Part shown: positions 11,090 to 21,800 of the stretch, in pieces | Position numbering within the stretch: position 1 is the first letter of the stretch | Layout: every line of letters starts with the position of its first letter | Assembly (NCBI GenBank): GCA_944472135.2 | Contig: OX235262.1 | Span: forward strand, 71,300,887-71,364,886 | Direction of reading: 5' to 3' | Origin: Trichobilharzia regenti | Lineage: Eukaryota; Platyhelminthes; Trematoda; Strigeidida; Schistosomatidae | DNA length: 64,000 nucleotides | Notes under the pieces: model-generated | What the model saw: the letters and a program-made list of their open reading frames with translations, nothing else | Database searches by the model: none | What the model was told of the DNA's origin: nothing | Position numbers and translations under genes: made by a program

Positions 11090-11575
11090 TTAACACAACA
11101 TGTAACGGAATAACTGTTTTGAAAATCCCTCTTGAACAATCTAGTCACAATATTTACACTTCATTGGATGTTTCAACTAACTTTGTGATCATTATCCTTT
11201 CTTTCCTTCTAGACTGCATATCATATGTTGACTTGATCCTTATGATATGTCTTCGTCCCTGTTTAAACTCTAATTTGAGTGCTTCTCTTTGTGGTTAAGC
11301 AATACATTGATGATGTGTTGTTTTACGATTGTGATTTTCTTTAAGTGAAGTCAAGATCATTCTGACTTTGGAGAGTGTGGTTCCGGCTGTCACAGTTTCA
11401 ATCCCACCTTGTTGGAAATACTGATTCTCAGATACTTCTTACGGTTTATTTTCGGTTAACTCATTTTGTTCTACAGCACTTGTCTTGTACTAGGACATAC
11501 CCGATCTGCATAACTGCCTATCGGCAATGTTGAGGTTATCACTGTTGTTGAATAAAACCACTTAACACTACGTTG
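11090..11575 (+). repeat. U repeat
   Basis: About 480 bp shared with 24960-25325, 28625-29075 and 34900-35260: starts with gtaacggaataactgttttg, includes ttgttttacgattgtgattt, a tctgactttgg-gtgtggttcc segment, and ends near ggcaatgttgaggttatc. No open frame is conserved between copies. Class unknown to me. Confidence 0.6.
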
Positions 11576-12064
11576 AATAATGGTATTTTTGCCGTCTTTG
11601 GAGCGTTTTATGACTGTGGGTCTCTCAAGAAAGTTTCAGTCAGTTGCACAGTAGAAGGCAAAGAACAGCCTGCTGAATTCACACCACAACGAGTCAGCTT
11701 TGGTCATTACACAACACTGGTCAAACATGTACATGGTCCGGATTCGATTTCCGACTGCCAGACTCCTAGTTTATTAACCACCAGTAACTTCAAAAAAGTA
11801 GGTTGACTTGAGTTTTAAGATAGTAAACCCTACTGAGTGAGAAAAAGCAAGCTACCGCTGATGAAACTTCACATTGTTTCACTCGTAACATATAGGAAAG
11901 GAAACAATTAAAAGTTAGGAGTACTAGCTTTAACCGTGACATATTTTCTTCTCGATGAATTCATTAACTCAGCTGTTCACCAGTGTATTCATTGTAAATG
12001 TGGGAGAAAGTTTCAGAATCATTTTCAGTCAAACTTCAAACTGATAAAATTACAAAGTGTAATG

Positions 12065-12520
12065 ATCAGGAAAAAAGGGTTGAAAAGACATAATAAAATC
12101 TTAATCACTGAAAACTTGCCAGTTTGTACAATTACGGATTGAGGACGTCGCATTAACAAAATAGGTAGGAAGTTCAGACATGTAAAAATAAAAAAAACAT
12201 CAACCAAATCAAGTAATGCGAGTAGAAATTAAAACTCTAAAATTATCAGAAATAAACAAGAAGGCTGGACAAGGAAGGTAATAGGATAATCATTATTGGT
12301 AGGACTAACTTTTATTGATGGCCATAGTAGGGACAACGGTTGGACGTATTTATTTTGAACACCTAGTGTGGATACGAGGTTTTTGATTGCCAGTGCCTCA
12401 GCTATTTCTAGATGCCTTGATTTTACTCTCTTTGCTAGGTTTGATCAGATCTTGTATATGACTTTAAAGGGGTTACTAATGGAGCTGAATTTTCTGAATT
12501 CACCAGATGTTCTGTAACCG
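12065..12520 (-). mobile_element. Penelope-like element, left inverted arm
   Basis: About 455 bp that are the inverted copy of 13263-13690. On the minus strand it carries the end of the Penelope-like protein (LEIAEALAIKN...; about 12415-12360) followed by its 3' untranslated region (aggtgttcaaaataaatac, then ccttgtccagccttcttgtt). Penelope-like elements are known for partly inverted terminal repeats, and this arm fits that layout. Confidence 0.7.
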
Positions 12521-13262
12521 AACTATATACATCCTTGTTCTCTATAACAGATACATTGGTGATGCATTTATTATTTGTGGCGAGGATTCTGATTTAAAAA
12601 ATATACTCCAAACCTTCATTAGCGCCCCGTCAAACATTGACTTCACTGTAGAAGTTGAGTCTGACTCAGTGTTTATTTCCTTGATCTTGAAGTGCGAAGA
12701 AATGCTGACAACCCGCTAAGATTCCTCTGCAAAAAACACACAGGAACAGACAGTTTATCAGCTTTCAAAGTTGTATACCTCTAAACAAAAAAGAGAAACC
12801 TAGCATACTCTCTTTCCTCGAGTATCCGGAAAACTTGCATTGAGGAATCAGTTGTCGAAGAATTGCGAAATCTGCAAGGAACCTTGTTAAAAAAATTTGA
12901 TTCACAATCAGATTCATAGACAAGATACTAAAATCAAAGAAAAGCCAGAAAAAGATGCTGATATTAAAACTCGAAGTTAAGAGTGTTACCGAAGCAAAAC
13001 TTTTCAGTAGACGGTTTTCGAAGTCTCTCAGTAAAACATAATTCGCCACCAGCCTAGGTGTAACATTTTCCTGCAAAAAACGATTCAACCAGCATGTGAA
13101 AGAAAAGCCGTCGCATTAAGCCACTTCAAAATGTACACACCACTTCACTTGCTCATGTGGAGCCGAGTACATTAGCTATACCATGTGTCCGCTTGTAAAT
13201 TGTGCTCGGGAACACTATCCGGTATCGGTAACAGAATTAAGACACAAGGGTGCATACAGCTT
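12521..13262 (+). pseudogene. Penelope-like element, internal remnant (RT and GIY-YIG)
   Basis: Between the two arms. A reverse transcriptase core reads RYIGDAFIICGEDSDLKN near 12550-12597; the second Asp of the usual Y-x-D-D is present but the first is Gly, so it could not be active. Further on a SGYSRK-like lysine-rich region follows in broken frames, then HFTCSCGAEYIS near 13143-13178, the GIY-YIG endonuclease start (YIG changed to YIS). Stops and frameshifts throughout. Confidence 0.7.
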
Positions 13263-13690
13263 GGTTACAGGACATCTGGTGAATTCAGAAAATTCAGCTC
13301 CATTAGTAACCTCCTTCAAAGTCATATACAAGATCTGATCAAACCTAGCAAAGAGAGTAAAATCAAGGCATCTAGAAATAGCTGAGGCACTGGCAATCAA
13401 AAATCTCGTATCCACACTAGGTGTTCAAAATAAATACATGCAACTGTTGTCCCTATTGTGGTTATCCTGAAAAGTTAGTCCCATCAATAATGATTATCCT
13501 ACTACCTTCCTTGTTCAACCATCCTGTTTATTTCTATTATTTCTATGTTTCTAAATTTCTACGTGCACTACTAGATTTGGTTGCTCTTTTTTATATATTC
13601 GAAATTCCTTCCTATTTTGTTAATACTACGTCCTTAATCCGTAAATTTACCAACTGACAGGTTTTTCGATAATTATGACCTTATTTGGTT
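13263..13690 (+). mobile_element. Penelope-like element, right arm (C-terminus and 3' UTR)
   Basis: Encodes the broken C-terminal part (ends LEIAEALAIKNLVSTLGVQ, about 13365-13425) and the 3' untranslated region, and is the inverted partner of 12065-12520. The C-terminal motif matches AEAVAIRS-type sequence in the better copy at 21801-23183. Confidence 0.7.
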
Positions 13691-13696
13691 TTTAAC

Positions 13697-14027
13697 GAGT
13701 TGATCACCAGTTGATATCAGTTAGAGAACCATTTAAAACCAGCCAGGGAGTACTAGACAGCTGTTTCATCCTAACTCTTTGGGAATCGTCGGCAGTATGC
13801 ACCCAACCACAGGGTTCAGACGCAGGCCCTACTGGTTACAAGGCAAGCTAGTATACCGTCCAGTTACTGGGACCCGATTCAATGTCCAGTCCCTGAATTC
13901 TAACTTTCACCAATTCGTGATATTTAGCGCGACCACCAACCCAAACTAGGATGAAACAGCTGTCCAGTACTGCAGTGCTGGTTTTCAATAGTTCTCTAAC
14001 TGACATCAATCTGTGATCAACTCTTAA
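13697..14027. mobile_element. Snap-back SINE-A element S1 (hammerhead-like core at both ends)
   Basis: Left arm 13697-13785 (minus sense) and right arm 13940-14023 (plus sense) are inverted copies of the hammerhead-like core plus tail. GAAACAGCTGTC is at 13953-13964 on plus, and its mirror at 13756-13767 on minus. Between them lie the tRNA-like unit on the minus strand (B box near 13813) and the SINE-A 5' module. Confidence 0.7.
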
Positions 14028-14049
14028 AAACGAAACTAATCCTTACAAA

Positions 14050-15418
14050 TCAACTATATAAAATCTTAATATATGTCTTTTCGACTCGATCTTCCTGATT
14101 ACTAGACTTTGTAGTTTTATCAAGTCGACGTTCAGGTGGGAAATGATTCTGGAACTTTCTCCCATTTTGGTGTGGTTTTGTTCTCTGAGCTGGATGGTTA
14201 GTTTGCGAAGCTTTCATCGCCCTACTGGGTGACATCTTCAGCGTGTACTTCAATTTGAAGTGAGCTTTTAGGTTTCTCCACGAGATTATTAATCATTCCT
14301 CCTGGTGACCTTGGACGTGATTGGTTGTTTATGTGTGTTTTCACACCTTCTAGGTTACTTGTGTTGGAACTGATTGTTTCTGTGACTTGAACTTTGACCC
14401 TTTGTGTGTGAAGTTTCTTTCTTATTGGTTGATAAATTTTGTCTATCTCGATGTGTCTATTGATTGATGATTCACTGGAATGCCAAGCTTCTAAAAATTC
14501 TCTAGCATTCTTGTTATTTCCTTTGTCTAATATTTGAACGTTGTCCCAGTCGAATTGATGTCCGTGGTTGTCTGTGTGTAGTGAAATGAGGGAGTGTATA
14601 TCATGTCTTTTGACGGCTAGCTTATGTTCGTGGATACGAAGACGAAGGGGACGTCCACTTTGGCCAATGTAGTGTTTTTCACAGTTGTTACAGTTTATTT
14701 TGTAGATGATGTTGGTTTTGTCTTCTTTCGCTGTTGAGTCTTTTGGTTGACATAGAATTGAGTGCAGCGACTTTGTTGGTTTGTGTACGACGTCAATTCC
14801 TAAAGGTTTGAAGAGTCTTTAGTGATTTCTGAGATATCCTTTATATATGGTAAGGCGATTTTCTTTGTGTTTTCCTTGGTGGCTTTTGTTTTGGTAGGTT
14901 GGCTTGGGGTATATGTCTCTTGATGAAATTCCGGGATATCCATTCTTTTGGAAGACGTCCATGAGATACTTTTCTTCAATTTTTCTTAAGGTGGGAGTGC
15001 TGCAGTGAGTCCTTGCTCTCTTGAATAGTGTTTGTATGCAGTTCCTTTTGTGTGCTATTGGGTTGTTGCTGTTGTAATTCAGTATTTGGTCTGTGTGAGT
15101 TGATTTCCTATAAACTTGAGTTTCTAATTCTCCTGTAGTTGTTCGCCTGACTAAGACGTCCAAAAATGGTATTTTGTTCTCGGATTCCTCTTCTCTTGTG
15201 AATTTGATGTCGTTGAAGACGTTGTTTATTAAGTTGTGAGTTTTGTCTAATTCGTTTCTTTTGATTATTACAAATGTGTCGTCGACGTAGCGTATCCAAA
15301 TCTTGGGTTTGATCTTTGGTAGAATTATGTTTTCGAGTCTTTGCATCACTGCTTCTGCAATCAAACCTGATATTGGCGATCCCATGGGTGTTCCTTTGAC
15401 TTGTTCATTCTCCCATAT
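14050..15418 (-). pseudogene. Penelope-like element, second lineage, 5'-truncated
   Basis: Open frame 15385-14819 encodes 188 residues starting in the reverse transcriptase (MGSPISGLIAE, YVDDTFVI catalytic motif at residues 33-40, FLDVLVRR). The frame extends upstream to about 15418 without a start, so the copy is truncated. After a frame change near 14819 the reading continues with NCEKHYIGQSGRPLRLRIHE (about 14680-14620), a GIY-YIG endonuclease, and a basic tail to about 14220. A 3' tail follows to 14050. Protein sequence differs clearly from the copies at 21.8 and 50.8-53 kb (YVDD against YMDD, HYIGQSGR against SYIGRTIR), so at least two Penelope-like lineages are present. Confidence 0.8.
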
Positions 15419-15708
15419 TTACTATAAATACACTAATATGCAGCCTAGTTGATGACCTCGATGAAACGCAAATTTTCCTCTCTGTAACCGTTCTTTGAAT
15501 AATTCCTGTGTGTATTCCGTCATATATAATTGAAACCAAATGAAAACCGATTTCATTTTAAAGTTAACAATAATAATAAAATAAAGTATGTTTTTACATG
15601 TGAAAGTACAAAAGGAATAATCAGACATTTTATCTCTCTTTGTCTGGTAACCATGTTCACATACTCATGCACATACACATTTATTTGTTTGTCTGTGTAT
15701 GTATATGT

Positions 15709-15730
15709 GGGTGGGTGGGTGGGTGGGTGG
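15709..15730 (+). repeat. GGGT tetranucleotide repeat
   Basis: Five and a half gggt units; could form a G-quadruplex on the plus strand. It is not a telomere repeat. Confidence 0.85.
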
Positions 15731-15873
15731 ATATGCGTGCATACAATTCTTTGTGATAATGAAGTATTCCAGTTACTTTATTCTCTAATCCTAATCCTGA
15801 TAAATTTAACCATCTTTACCATACATCTTATCATAAGATAGTGATAACAGGAGATTATTATAGTTTCCACAGT

Positions 15874-15888
15874 CAGAGAGAGAGAGAA

Positions 15889-15928
<40 letters not shown>
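15874..15928 (+). repeat. Compound AG/TG microsatellite
   Basis: About 17 nt of AG units with one interruption, followed by about 30 nt of TG units and a few further AG units. Confidence 0.9.
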
Positions 15929-16204
15929 GGCTAGAGAGTCAGAAAAGTGTATGCCATTTTAATCTCTCCAATGTGGTCTCCAAAATTCTTCTACCAAGCA
16001 GACAAAGACAGTCGCTTTTACTTCTTTCAATTATCTGAAACTAAAATGTTGTTTATCTCATATTTAAGCTTTTCAATGGCGATAAAAAACCTCTTATCAG
16101 ACAGGGAAAAACAAAACAGGGAATAACAATTAAAAAGTGTGGAATTTAAAGGAGAAATTGAAGAAAAATGAGATCTGAGTGTGAATCGAGGTAAGAATGT
16201 TACC

Positions 16205-16405
16205 TTATTTTTTTTTATTTTTATTTTTGATTACAGCTTGATTCCACACTGTATTTTTGGTACAAGTATGGAATTTTCAGCGTGGACATCGGTAGCCCAA
16301 AATTCGCAGGCCGACCATAGATATCAGGTGTGCGTCGGCGAGGGATAGAACCCCGGACCATGTGCATGGTCGGCGAGAGTCCTAACCACTGTGCCACCGA
16401 CGCAA
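16205..16405 (-). mobile_element. SINE-C copy
   Basis: On the minus strand: tgcgtcggtggcacagtggt (A box, ends at 16405), gccgaccatgcacatggtcc, B box gggttctatcc (about 16349), then a body (ctatggtcggcctgcgaatt, ctgaaaattccatacttgta) and an A-rich end near 16210. It shares the tRNA-like head with SINE-B but has another body, also found at 41960-42145. Imperfect flanks aatgttacc (16195) and aatgttatc (16403) may be the target duplication. Confidence 0.7.
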
Positions 16406-16419
16406 TGTTATCGAAAAGA

Positions 16420-17508
16420 TGGTGTAATAACCGGAAATTTTGAAAAAAAAAGGCTGCCGATTTGAAGAGTGGATGACTGTTTCTTTTTTACAGTGGTGCT
16501 GAAAATACCTATGTCAATGTTTCCACCACAATGTGAATAACTGCCCTATAGATTCCATTATTATTTCTGTCTTCGGTATTGCCATTTCCAGGACGAATGA
16601 GCTTGGAGATTGTTCTCTTGGTAAGGATTCCGTATCGTTTGGAGCAGATAGATCTCTATTGGAATAGCATCGGCTATCAGCAGATCTTAAGATTTTTAAA
16701 TCTTATTAAGATTTATTTGAGAGTGCACAGCTCACCAAGTTGCATAGTTACACAGTTAATCGATCTAATCTACTTGGCACCACTAGATACAGTCGTTTAC
16801 TATCCGGATCCATCGCCTCTTTTTTAAAATCTTGGTTGGTATTTAGATTTATCACTATGGGTCACAATCAGAATGTAGGAAGTTGGATTCAATTAAAGGC
16901 ACTTTTTCCAGATTAAAATTATTCCGTAAATTCTGAGCTGTGTTCGTTATCAGTAATACAAAACCCTATGACTCCACTATAACTGTATTTGTTATTATCG
17001 ATAGGGAATGCAGTCGGTCGCCTCAAGATCTTTCATTTCTTCGTTTGATCAGATAATCATTCTTCAACTTTACGGAGTGCGGTTATTGGTAAATCATTTT
17101 GAGACTCAAAATTTTTTACAGTTGGAGGTGAAAATTCACCACAGTCCCCCGATGTGCTTGATACCATGATTAGTAACCAACAAAGCATGCATAATTGCTT
17201 GATGCCAAGGAACTGAGTCAGTTCTCTGAACTGATCTGATAAGCAAGACCTCAAACGAATGAAACCATTAAACGGTGTTTAGGTCACTGAGATTTGCCTA
17301 ACAGACACTATTGGTTGATGCGAGTGATGTGCTACTATTATATCAATCTGTCAGTAGTATATGGCGTTTCTGAATGAATTTCTATCTTAAATAGGTTTAT
17401 TTGATGTAACTCATAATGTGACACATTACTGTTTCACATAAATGTCTTTTGGAGCACAACATACTGTGTGCTAATACACCAAAATGTCCCACTTTTCTAG
17501 AGGATAAT
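16420..17508. other. No gene seen
   Basis: AT-rich with no supported reading frame or clear repeat. Confidence 0.4.
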
Positions 17509-17509
17509 T

Positions 17510-17725
17510 TTTTGTTCTTTGCTCATCAGCTATCCCGGAGGTTTAGATTCGATTCCCAGTTGAAGCATTCTTAACTGAGAAAATGTGGAAGATTAGGTGT
17601 GAGCCGAGGAACCACACTTCATGGAAAAGCCAGCAATGCCACAGAAAGTTCAAAGCTTGAGGTCCTATGTTCCACTAGGAACGCAAAGAAATGTTGCAAA
17701 TGATATGATATAATAAAATAAGTTG
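17510..17725 (+). mobile_element. SINE-B copy, decayed
   Basis: B-box-like ttcgattcccag (about 17549), worn middle (ggtgtgagccgaggaaccac, the RTE-leader-like part), then caaagcttgaggtcctatgt and ccactaggaacgcaaagaa, the RTE-like 3' end. Confidence 0.55.
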
Positions 17726-17903
17726 AACCACTCTTATCTTCGAATCATTCGGACCCAGACATTTTTTATGACATAAATTTCTACCTAAACACTTAAATTG
17801 TCCTTTTAACTGAATCAGAGATGCAAGTTTCACACGCAGTACTAACTAAAACATGCATGTAGAATCAGGCACATACTACCATCATTTCAGTATTTAGTTT
17901 GCA

Positions 17904-18270
17904 GGGATCTGATTGGTTTCAGGATTTCATCATGAAATGACATCGGTCAGAGAACCATTGGCGAACCTCGTAGAACTGAAAAACTGTGTCGTCCTAGTCT
18001 GGGACTCTTCATCACTAGGGTTCGTACCCAGGACGTTCTGGTTACAAGGCATGCTCGTAGACCACTCAGTCACTGGACCCGGCACCAGTGATCCATGGAT
18101 TATGAACTTCCATTTCATCATATGGTGCGACCACTAGCGAATATCATCGCGTCGGTGAATCTGTACGAGGAAGAGTCCCAAGCTAAGACGAAACAGCCTT
18201 CCAGTACTCCTAGCTGGTTTTCCAATGGTCTTCTAACCGATGTCAGTTCATAATGAAATCCTGAAATTAC
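17904..18270. mobile_element. Snap-back SINE-A element S2
   Basis: Left arm 17904-18012 (minus sense: tail then core; core complement tcgtcctagtctgggactct) and right arm 18170-18270 (plus sense: gaagagtcccaagctaagac then gaaacag). The loop contains a tRNA-like unit on minus with gggttcgtaccc (about 18018). The right core has lost the GTC site (cagccttcc for cagctgtcc). Confidence 0.65.
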
Positions 18271-18359
18271 AGTAGTATTTTTGTATTCAGTAAGTCACTC
18301 TGACAGTATCCATAACTCTTCTGCAAACCTCGATAAATGCGGATGGTGGATTATTATCT

Positions 18360-18610
18360 TTGTCTATAGCAAAAAACTTAATTAATATAAATCATAAGAC
18401 TGCTGTTAAAGCAGATTTCAAGATTATTCATAAAAACAGTCAGCGAGCGCTTACTGAAATACACAGAAGCACAGCTAACTGTAAAACTACCCCTGTCCCT
18501 CCTCCTAGGTATAAAAAAAACCAACTTTTATTATTTTTGACCTTACATGTTAATCCTTATCTAATTATATCCGTTATCATTCTATATATTTTAATTAGCC
18601 TTTCGTTTTC
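18360..18610 (+). pseudogene. Penelope-like C-terminal remnant
   Basis: An 85-codon open frame starts NHKTAVKADFKIIHKNSQRA-type sequence, comparable with the DTGHRIDVNTAFRVIYRIP region of the copy at 21801-23183 and with a similar remnant at 58900-59110, which shares the following nucleotide sequence as well (proline-rich change of course, then a ttttattatttttgacc 3' region). It is short and was identified by eye, so moderate confidence only. Confidence 0.4.
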
Positions 18611-18631
18611 AATGTAAATGAAAAAGAATTC

Positions 18632-19440
18632 GTAATTTCAACACCAATTTTGCGTGATCAGTTCTTCTACACAGGTCAGAAATTTGGTGAATGCGTCATG
18701 AAAAACATTTCCTGTGGGTGACTGCAGACCTCTATCAACAGCCTCCTTCACTGGTTCTATACTGAAGACAGAATAGCCAACTGGCTAGAAAGGGAACGAA
18801 CCAACTAAGGACCTATTATCCAACGAATATACCGAAGGCAGTGGAAATAGATGGAATACACTCAAAAAGAGACCATTGAGTGACATTGCGCACCAGACCA
18901 TTGCTTGAGTGGAACCCGAATGGGAAACAACGGTGGGATTTTCGACGTTGATATGGAGGAGAATAAAGACAACGCTTAATCTTGAGGTCACCTAAGGAGG
19001 ACTGAAGAGAACTGGACAAATTGGATATGAACTGTTGAAGCCCTATGTTCCCCTCGGAATCCAAGGGAACAATAGTAATAATAAATGTTGGTAAGTATTT
19101 TTGACAGTAGGTGAGATTAACCAAGGCTCTGGTGTCACGCATTAGAAGAAATCAGTAAACAAACTATGAACCGGCTTGTCTCTTGGTATTTTGTATTATA
19201 ATTTCAGCCTATTTATTGTTAACGCCTTTGACAGATTGCTGATCTGTTGACATCTGAATGTATCTGTCATTATCGAACCGGTTAGTTGTAGAATTCCTAA
19301 CTAAATATAAACACTGGACAAGAAGTTCCCGTGTAGCACTTAAATTTCATGAATGAAACCTGCATATTATTCACAGTAGAATGATATGGAAGTTTACAAA
19401 TCAGCGGGGAATAAATATCCCTTAAATATACTTGGGAATA
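18632..19440 (+). repeat. RTE 3' end plus shared flank; inverted copy of 6343-7165
   Basis: 18632-19082 is an RTE 3' end (worn C-terminal coding part, gacattgcgcaccagaccat, then gaagccctatgttcccctcg and an aatagtaataataa tail). The next 350 bases continue to match the flank at 6343-6655. Confidence 0.65.
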
Positions 19441-19607
19441 AGCCTCACACAGTTTCTGCAGTATATTCTACTGAAAAGTATTTTGCAAGTAGTATAAATA
19501 TATTTCTTATATTCTTTCCAGGTTATTCAGCAGCTGGATTGATTTATTGGAGTAAATTTGATAGCCATACGCACAACTTTCTCTCTTATTTGAGGTTACG
19601 TTTGGTC

Positions 19608-20418
19608 ACTAGATTAGGCAACATCGTTTCAACTACAGCCAATGGCACGGATGACGATGTCAAGAGCAGGATCGGAAAATCATGACAGACATTCACCAAT
19701 CTGATGATAGTGTGTAAATGTAATGCATTCAGTATAGGAAGAAGATCCGGACCTTGACAGCAGTGTCAAGTCAGTGGTTCTATTCTATTCAGAAAGTTGA
19801 TGAGCAGGTAACCAGAATCATTTTCGACAGTTTACTGAACACTTTCATCAACACTCGACTTCGCTATTTGGATATTGAAGATCAGATGGCCGGCCAGTCG
19901 GTCGAAAAGAGATAAGCAAAAAAGCAACGAACCAACCAGGAACCTATTGATCAACAAATTTGTAGAAGGAAAACGTAATGGAGGGGAGGTACATATACCG
20001 AGAAGATTGTTGATTGCCATCAAGTGCCGGGCTGTCGAGTTTAATGCCAACAACAAGCGACAAGTCGGTTGCTGGTCCGAGCCTGAAATGGTTACATTTT
20101 GTGAGAAGAAAATAAAAGCTGATAGGCAATTATGGAACCACTTAAAGGCGATTGTAAAAAGCAGAGTGAAATGGAGACGTGCTGAGGAAACCATTGAGTG
20201 TAATCGCAACCCGCCCATTGCTTGATTTGGACCCAAATGGAGACAGATGAGTAGTGCTTGAGTCGCAGTGTGACTCGTAGGAGGCCGTGTGAGGAAGAGA
20301 TCAGAGCTTGTGGGCGAACTTGGAACCAGATGCAAAGGGCTGCACAGAACAGGAAGATGTGGAAATGTGCTAATGAAGCCGTATGTCACACTCAGAACCC
20401 AAAGGAATAATAATAATA
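19608..20418 (+). pseudogene. RTE 3' end, 5'-truncated
   Basis: Starts within the region equivalent to 34240 of the full RTE (caacatcgtttcaactacag), runs through the C-terminal coding part (DVKSRIGKS, then frameshifts), and ends with acactcagaacccaaaggaa and aataataataa. A gap is present near 20010 relative to other copies, replaced by caagtgccgggctgtcg-type sequence. Open frames on the minus strand here are shadows. Confidence 0.65.
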
Positions 20419-20832
20419 CTTTTCCCATAAAGTAATTTGACAAATATATGTGTGACTAGACTGCTCAAAATGTATTGTTCAAATATACCCTGTTTTCAAA
20501 TAAATTTCATCTACTTATGGCAATATCTAAATTTATTATCACTGAGCTGTGTACCTTTGCTTTATTGGTTTGGTTACGTGACATTCAGTCAGTGGGTTAT
20601 GAGTTCAATTCATCTCCAGACAATAAGGTTTATTTTCAACTGAGTAATATTTACTACACTTCAAAGCCATTCCCAGAAGCATACAAACGCGAATCGTTGT
20701 TGAATTGACTACATTCTCGAGGTTAATTTGGCATTCTTCATGTTAAATTTATCGCCATGAACAGTTACTTTCACCAGCCTGTCAGACAAACCTACACACA
20801 CACACACAGTCAATCATACATGTCCGTTTAAA

Positions 20833-20965
20833 TCACAGATTGACATCGGTTAGAGAACAAATAAAAAGCATGAATTATTGATAAGCTATTTCAGGTTCTT
20901 TCGAGACTCTTCACCTCTTCTCGTCCATGAACCTACCAAGGATCAAACCCAAGATCTTCAGTTGC
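20833..20965 (-). mobile_element. SINE-A copy, truncated
   Basis: Minus-strand tail (ctctaaccgatgtcaatctg, 20852-20833), a worn core and a B-box-like gatcctt (about 20936). It abuts a Y repeat at 20968. Confidence 0.45.
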
Positions 20966-20967
20966 GT

Positions 20968-21232
20968 GTGCTATAGATAAGATTTATCAGTAATATATAA
21001 AGAAAGGATCATCGGCAGAAAAACATCAAATACCGGGGAGATAGACTTGATATCAGAGAAGGCATATGATTCAGCATTGTGGAGAATTATGGGAGACGTG
21101 AAAGGAAAACGAAGAAACACAATATGGAGGAAGGCCAGGCGTAACACAACACGGAAGATCTGTACAAATGGTGGTTTGAAGATAAGGTGTACATAAATTG
21201 GCTACATACAGATACCAAGTCTTTAATGTTCT
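20968..21232 (+). repeat. Y repeat
   Basis: Starts gataagatttatcagtaata (20973-20992), continues with aaagaaaggatcatcgg, gaagaaacacaatatggagg and gtggtttgaagataaggt. Same order as 7790-8040; lacks the second half. Confidence 0.65.
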
Positions 21233-21800
21233 ACCATTACACTTCGGCTTATGCAGCTTACCCCGTAAACATTCATTCAGTAGAATGAAAACAAATGGAA
21301 ATTCTAACCTCCATCAATTAGCGATTTATAGCTCTACTCTGATCTCAGTTCATTGTCTAACTTGAAACCAGTCAACTCCCAGCAAACCAACACTTGATTC
21401 TAGACGAACTGTACAATTTATTTTCTTTATTACATATAAAAGTACCTGGTATAATTCATATATGCTTTATCAGTATATATTTGTAGTCTAGACGTGTTAT
21501 ATTACACCGAAAACAAAAATGACAATACTTAACAGTATTAGACTAGACACTTATGAGTCATCAAAACAGAGAACATAAAGAATAATTAAAACAACATTTA
21601 GATTTCAGTGAATGCTATTCATTTGTTCTGTTTTTTTAAACAAAGACAGGTGTGCAAATGCGCCAGGAATATCCTTTTTAAATCTTGTCTGTGCGGAATA
21701 AATCAAAAGTATTCATTGGAAAGGAAAACAACATTAGTAATAATAACAATAGTAATGATAATAACGTTTATTCTAGACAGTATTTATAAAATGTACATGA

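Larger units (their letters stand above)
15419..16204. other. No gene seen; simple repeats
   Basis: Holds a GGGT run (15709-15730) and a compound AG/TG run. The short open frames that cross these repeats (15530-15841, 15841-16038) have low-complexity content and are not supported as genes. Confidence 0.5.

Noticed and set aside
15709..15730. Possible interstitial telomere repeat
   Set aside because: The unit is GGGT; flatworm telomeres use TTAGGG.
15530..16038. Open frames of 103 and 65 codons
   Set aside because: They cross GGGT and TG simple repeats and give low-complexity peptides with no exon-like context.
19832..20443. 203-codon open frame on the minus strand
   Set aside because: It is the antisense of an RTE 3' end; the same antisense frame occurs over other RTE copies (for example 27343-27694, 42825-43073 in plus sense) and follows from the coding strand's composition.
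20973..21232. CRISPR-like or tandem array
   Set aside because: The repeats in the window are dispersed single copies with no regular spacing.
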